Positions 13,172-15,115 of a stretch of DNA of 15,115 nucleotides are shown here, piece after piece. The position numbers and the translations under genes are program-made. Source of the DNA: an uncultured Lewinella sp. (lineage in GTDB: Bacteria > Bacteroidota > Bacteroidia > Chitinophagales > Saprospiraceae); contig CALIGP010000317.1 in assembly GCA_938021455.1 (NCBI GenBank), positions 1 to 15,115 of the forward strand, given 5' to 3'. Numbering within the stretch: the first letter of the stretch is position 1; each line of letters opens with the position of its first letter. Under the pieces are notes generated by a model that did not search any database, was not told the origin of the DNA, and worked only from the letters and a program-made list of their open reading frames with translations.

Positions 13172-14881
13172 TTAACGCCGGAAGCTTCGCTCCCAAACAG
13201 TACTATTCCCCTGCCGGTCCGTCACCTCAATGGCGAAGCGGTGCTGGCCCGGCCCCGGGTCTCCGTCTTTGAAGTTGTAGGTGAGCTTATCGTTTTTGAT
13301 GTCGTACTCCAGCAAGACCCATTTGCCGTTGATGGTGCCCCGGTACTGAAGACTTCCCTGAACATTGTCGGTGATGAGAAGGCTGAAGCCTGCGCCCCGG
13401 CGCAGGTCGGAGGCGAAGTAGTTGATTTCCACCTGGGGAGGAATGGTGTCGAGGAAGAGAGCATAGTCGCCGAAGGAGTAGACGTTGGCGCGGAATCGTC
13501 CGTCGTCGGTCCAGTCGCCACCGTTACCGCTCCACTGTCCGTCGGGCTGGCATTTGCCGAGGAAGACGTGGTCGCGGAGGGAGTCTGTAATGGGCTGGTC
13601 GGGGCGGATGCTGAGCTGGCCGTGACCGTGTAGTGGGGTCAGGCCGTCGTGTAGCTGGTGGGTGGGGCTTAGGTGGCCCGCCGAGGCGTCGGGCAGCTGG
13701 GCGTAGCGGAAAAAGAGGTCGCGGTAGAGGGCGTCGGCGTCCAGCTCGAGGCGCATTGCGCCGTTGTCGATTATGCTGCCCTCTCCGGCGGGGAGGAAGT
13801 ACTGGTGAGGGCGGGCCCGGGGCGCCCGCTCCTGCGGGCGGTACACCAGCGTAAAGGTGATCTCGGAGACATTGCCGGCCTGGTCATTTACCAGCATCCG
13901 CACGGGGAGGGGGCGGTTGGGGAGCAGCCTTAGGCTGCCATCGTAGGTCTCGTCCATGGCTGTTTCAAGGATCATAGCATCCTGCGTCAGCGCCCAAAAA
14001 CGATGATACCAGGAGGTGTTTTTATTCCACTCCTCGTAGTCGGTCAGGGCGTTGAGGTACTCCGTCTCTTCGAAGGGGATGCGCCCAAAACGGAAGTCGA
14101 AAATCCGGGTCGTATCGGCGTACAGCTCCCCGCCATAAATGCCGTTCCAGTTCGGCATGGCGTTCTGCCGGTCATAGGCCTTTAGCGCCAAGCCGATGCG
14201 GGCAGAGCCTACAACGATGGTGTCTGGCGCGCTGTATTTGCCCCGTCGCTCCGCTATTTTGAAGGTCTGGATGTCAGTCTCCAATCCGTGATTGTCCAAC
14301 TCGTAAACCCGCAAGTTTCGGATCTGCGGCGCGCGGGTGTCTGGTATCGAGAAACCGAAGTCGAGCGGATTGAGCGCTGCATCCGTCACCGCATCCCGCA
14401 TCTCGAAGTGGAGGTGAGACCCAAAGCTGTGCCCCCGATTCCCTACGCCCCCAATCTGCTCGCCTTGCTGCAGCGGGAAGGCCGTTGAGTCAAAGCGTAG
14501 GTTCTGGCTAAATTTTTCCTCCGCAAACTGCCGTGCTCGGACAGTGTCCAGCAGCTCCGGCCGCAAGGTCTCCAGGTGAGCGTATACGCTCCGGTGCCCG
14601 TCCGGATGATCCACGTAGACCGCCTGTCCGTAGCCGCCCGGGCTGACCACAATCCGGCTCACGAAGCCATCCGCCACGTTGTAGACCGGGGTGTTGGTGC
14701 TGGCCCGGAAGTCGAGCCCCGCATGAAAATGGTCGCTGCGCAGCTCACCAAAAGTACCAGTAACGAGTAGCGGACCGTTGAGGGGCGCGCGGTAGTCGAG
14801 GTCCTGAGCGGTGAGGGGGAGGGTTAGGAGGAGGAAGAGTAAGGTGGTCTTGTAGTCGTGTCGTCTGGTAGGCTGCCGCAT
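13172..14881 (-). CDS. Exported M23-family (LytM-type) peptidase
   Basis: I chose the ATG at 14879-14881 (569 residues), because it puts a good signal peptide at the N terminus: MRQPTRRHDYKTTLLFLLLTLPLTAQ. An upstream in-frame ATG at 14995 would add 38 residues of simple-sequence repeat. Numbered from the chosen start, the M23 zinc and catalytic residues are complete: H53 and D57 in HAGLDF, H102 in YAH, and H156/H158 in GSHLHFE. Members cut peptide cross-links of peptidoglycan, or act as scaffolds in envelope remodelling, in the periplasm. An insertion of about 35 residues between the YAH and HLH motifs is visible. The C-terminal 350 residues are beta-rich and unassigned (DTRAPQIRNLRVYELDN, TIPPQVEINYFASD, FAIEVTDRQGNSTVW) and resemble Ig-like domains. 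Bacteroidota homologues of this architecture are common. The gene is G+C-rich, with repeat copy 3 just after its stop. Confidence 0.9.
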   Translation of the reverse strand: MRQPTRRHDYKTTLLFLLLTLPLTAQDLDYRAPLNGPLLVTGTFGELRSDHFHAGLDFRASTNTPVYNVADGFVSRIVVSPGGYGQAVYVDHPDGHRSVYAHLETLRPELLDTVRARQFAEEKFSQNLRFDSTAFPLQQGEQIGGVGNRGHSFGSHLHFEMRDAVTDAALNPLDFGFSIPDTRAPQIRNLRVYELDNHGLETDIQTFKIAERRGKYSAPDTIVVGSARIGLALKAYDRQNAMPNWNGIYGGELYADTTRIFDFRFGRIPFEETEYLNALTDYEEWNKNTSWYHRFWALTQDAMILETAMDETYDGSLRLLPNRPLPVRMLVNDQAGNVSEITFTLVYRPQERAPRARPHQYFLPAGEGSIIDNGAMRLELDADALYRDLFFRYAQLPDASAGHLSPTHQLHDGLTPLHGHGQLSIRPDQPITDSLRDHVFLGKCQPDGQWSGNGGDWTDDGRFRANVYSFGDYALFLDTIPPQVEINYFASDLRRGAGFSLLITDNVQGSLQYRGTINGKWVLLEYDIKNDKLTYNFKDGDPGPGQHRFAIEVTDRQGNSTVWERSFRR

Positions 14882-14940
14882 GTTGGAGGAGGGAGGGGGG
14901 CTTGTATTCTGGTAGTCTGGTGGTCTTGTAGGCTGCCGCG
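14843..14940 (-). repeat. Degenerate CCAGACTACMAG-type simple repeat around the M23 start
   Basis: On the - strand cggcagcctacaagaccacc... (from 14940) and cggcagcctaccagacgac... (from 14879) are imperfect copies about 60 bases apart, rich in acaag/accag/actac units. The second copy codes for the first residues of the M23 signal peptide. The copy before it is the region that a longer start would translate. Confidence 0.6.
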
Positions 14941-15008
14941 TTTTGGAGGCGGCTTGACGAGTACGCGGAATCATATTTTTCTTTGGTAAAGTCATTGCCG
15001 AAGGGTCA

Positions 15009-15040
15009 CCCCTCTCCTTCGGAGAGGGGCCGGGGGAGAG
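15009..15040. repeat. Intergenic hairpin repeat CCCCTCTCC-TTC-GGAGAGGGG
   Basis: A perfect 9-bp stem (15009-15017 with 15021-15029) with a TTC loop is followed by ccgggggagagg. Sequences of this form occur widely between genes in Bacteroidota and some other phyla, as far as I recall. It lies between the left-pointing partial frame and the M23 gene and may act as terminator for the former. Confidence 0.6.
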
Positions 15041-15047
15041 GTTTCCT

Positions 15048-15115
15048 TCATCCCAAAACCGCTTCCCGCGCCGCCTTCATCGGAATCCCGATACAGCGCT
15101 TCTCCATGTAGGTCA
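15048..15115 (-). CDS. C-terminal tip of an unidentified leftward gene (5' end outside window)
   Basis: A frame on the - strand is open from the right edge to a TGA at 15048-15050. It gives YMEKRCIGIPMKAAREAVLG at its end, mixed in charge and protein-like. It ends 19 bases before the GGAGAGGGG hairpin, a sensible place for a 3' end. About 21 codons are too few to name a family, and a chance frame cannot be excluded. Confidence 0.4.
   Translation of the reverse strand, partial: TYMEKRCIGIPMKAAREAVLG

Noticed and set aside
13241..13933. Several + strand frames (up to 130 codons) inside the M23 gene
   Set aside because: Low-complexity Gly/Arg/Val-rich translations antisense to a clear peptidase gene, produced by high G+C at third positions.
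1..15115. CRISPR array, tRNA, rRNA, complete insertion sequence
   Set aside because: No regular direct repeats with unique spacers, no cloverleaf with a plausible anticodon arm, no rRNA-like stretch and no transposase frame were seen on either strand.

Overview
The window looks like a marine-type member of the Bacteroidota, most likely Saprospiria/Lewinella-like. This rests on a type IX secretion (T9SS) sorting domain, dockerin-like C-terminal repeats, a LytTR response regulator, a possible TAnnTTTG -7 element and very AT-rich ribosome-binding regions. The assignment is inference; there is no rRNA or marker gene here. Base composition is a mosaic. The LytTR, haloperoxidase, propeller/barrel and M23 genes are G+C-rich. 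The two toxin-antitoxin modules and the large secreted-protein operon are visibly A+T-richer, which suggests acquired blocks between older genes.

Layout. 1-335 (+) is the C-terminal LytTR DNA-binding domain of a response regulator, closed by a 12-bp-stem hairpin shared with the convergent next gene. 396-2360 (-) is a vanadium-dependent haloperoxidase of the red-algal/cyanobacterial bromoperoxidase type. Upstream of it lies a broken cysteine synthase remnant (2543-2875) and a RelE/ParE-type toxin with its Phd-like antitoxin (2931-3504). 3783-6644 (-) is a large exported protein combining an HExxH gluzincin domain, a TolB-like propeller and a C-terminal outer-membrane barrel. 6873-7854 (+) is a GNAT-like toxin followed by an Xre/HigA-like antitoxin. 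7855-8252 holds no gene but several structured elements. 8253-12773 (-) is a two-gene operon: a secreted M66/StcE-like metalloprotease ending in two dockerin-like repeats, then a T9SS-sorted protein with a possible cohesin-like N-terminal sandwich. 12774-13171 holds an attC-like palindrome, a doubtful small ORF and a repeat. 13172-14881 (-) is an exported M23 peptidase, preceded by intergenic repeats and the 3' tip of another (-) reading frame at the window edge.

Two things stand out. First, the operon pairs an exported protease that has dockerin-like repeats but no T9SS tail with a T9SS-tailed partner. This suggests a minimal two-component display system: the partner is sorted to the surface and docks the protease. 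Second, a roughly 50-bp two-hairpin repeat occurs three times (6700, 7881, 13165 reversed). Two copies lie in direct orientation around the GNAT/Xre module, and two lie inverted around the secreted operon, so the repeats mark the borders of the AT-rich blocks.
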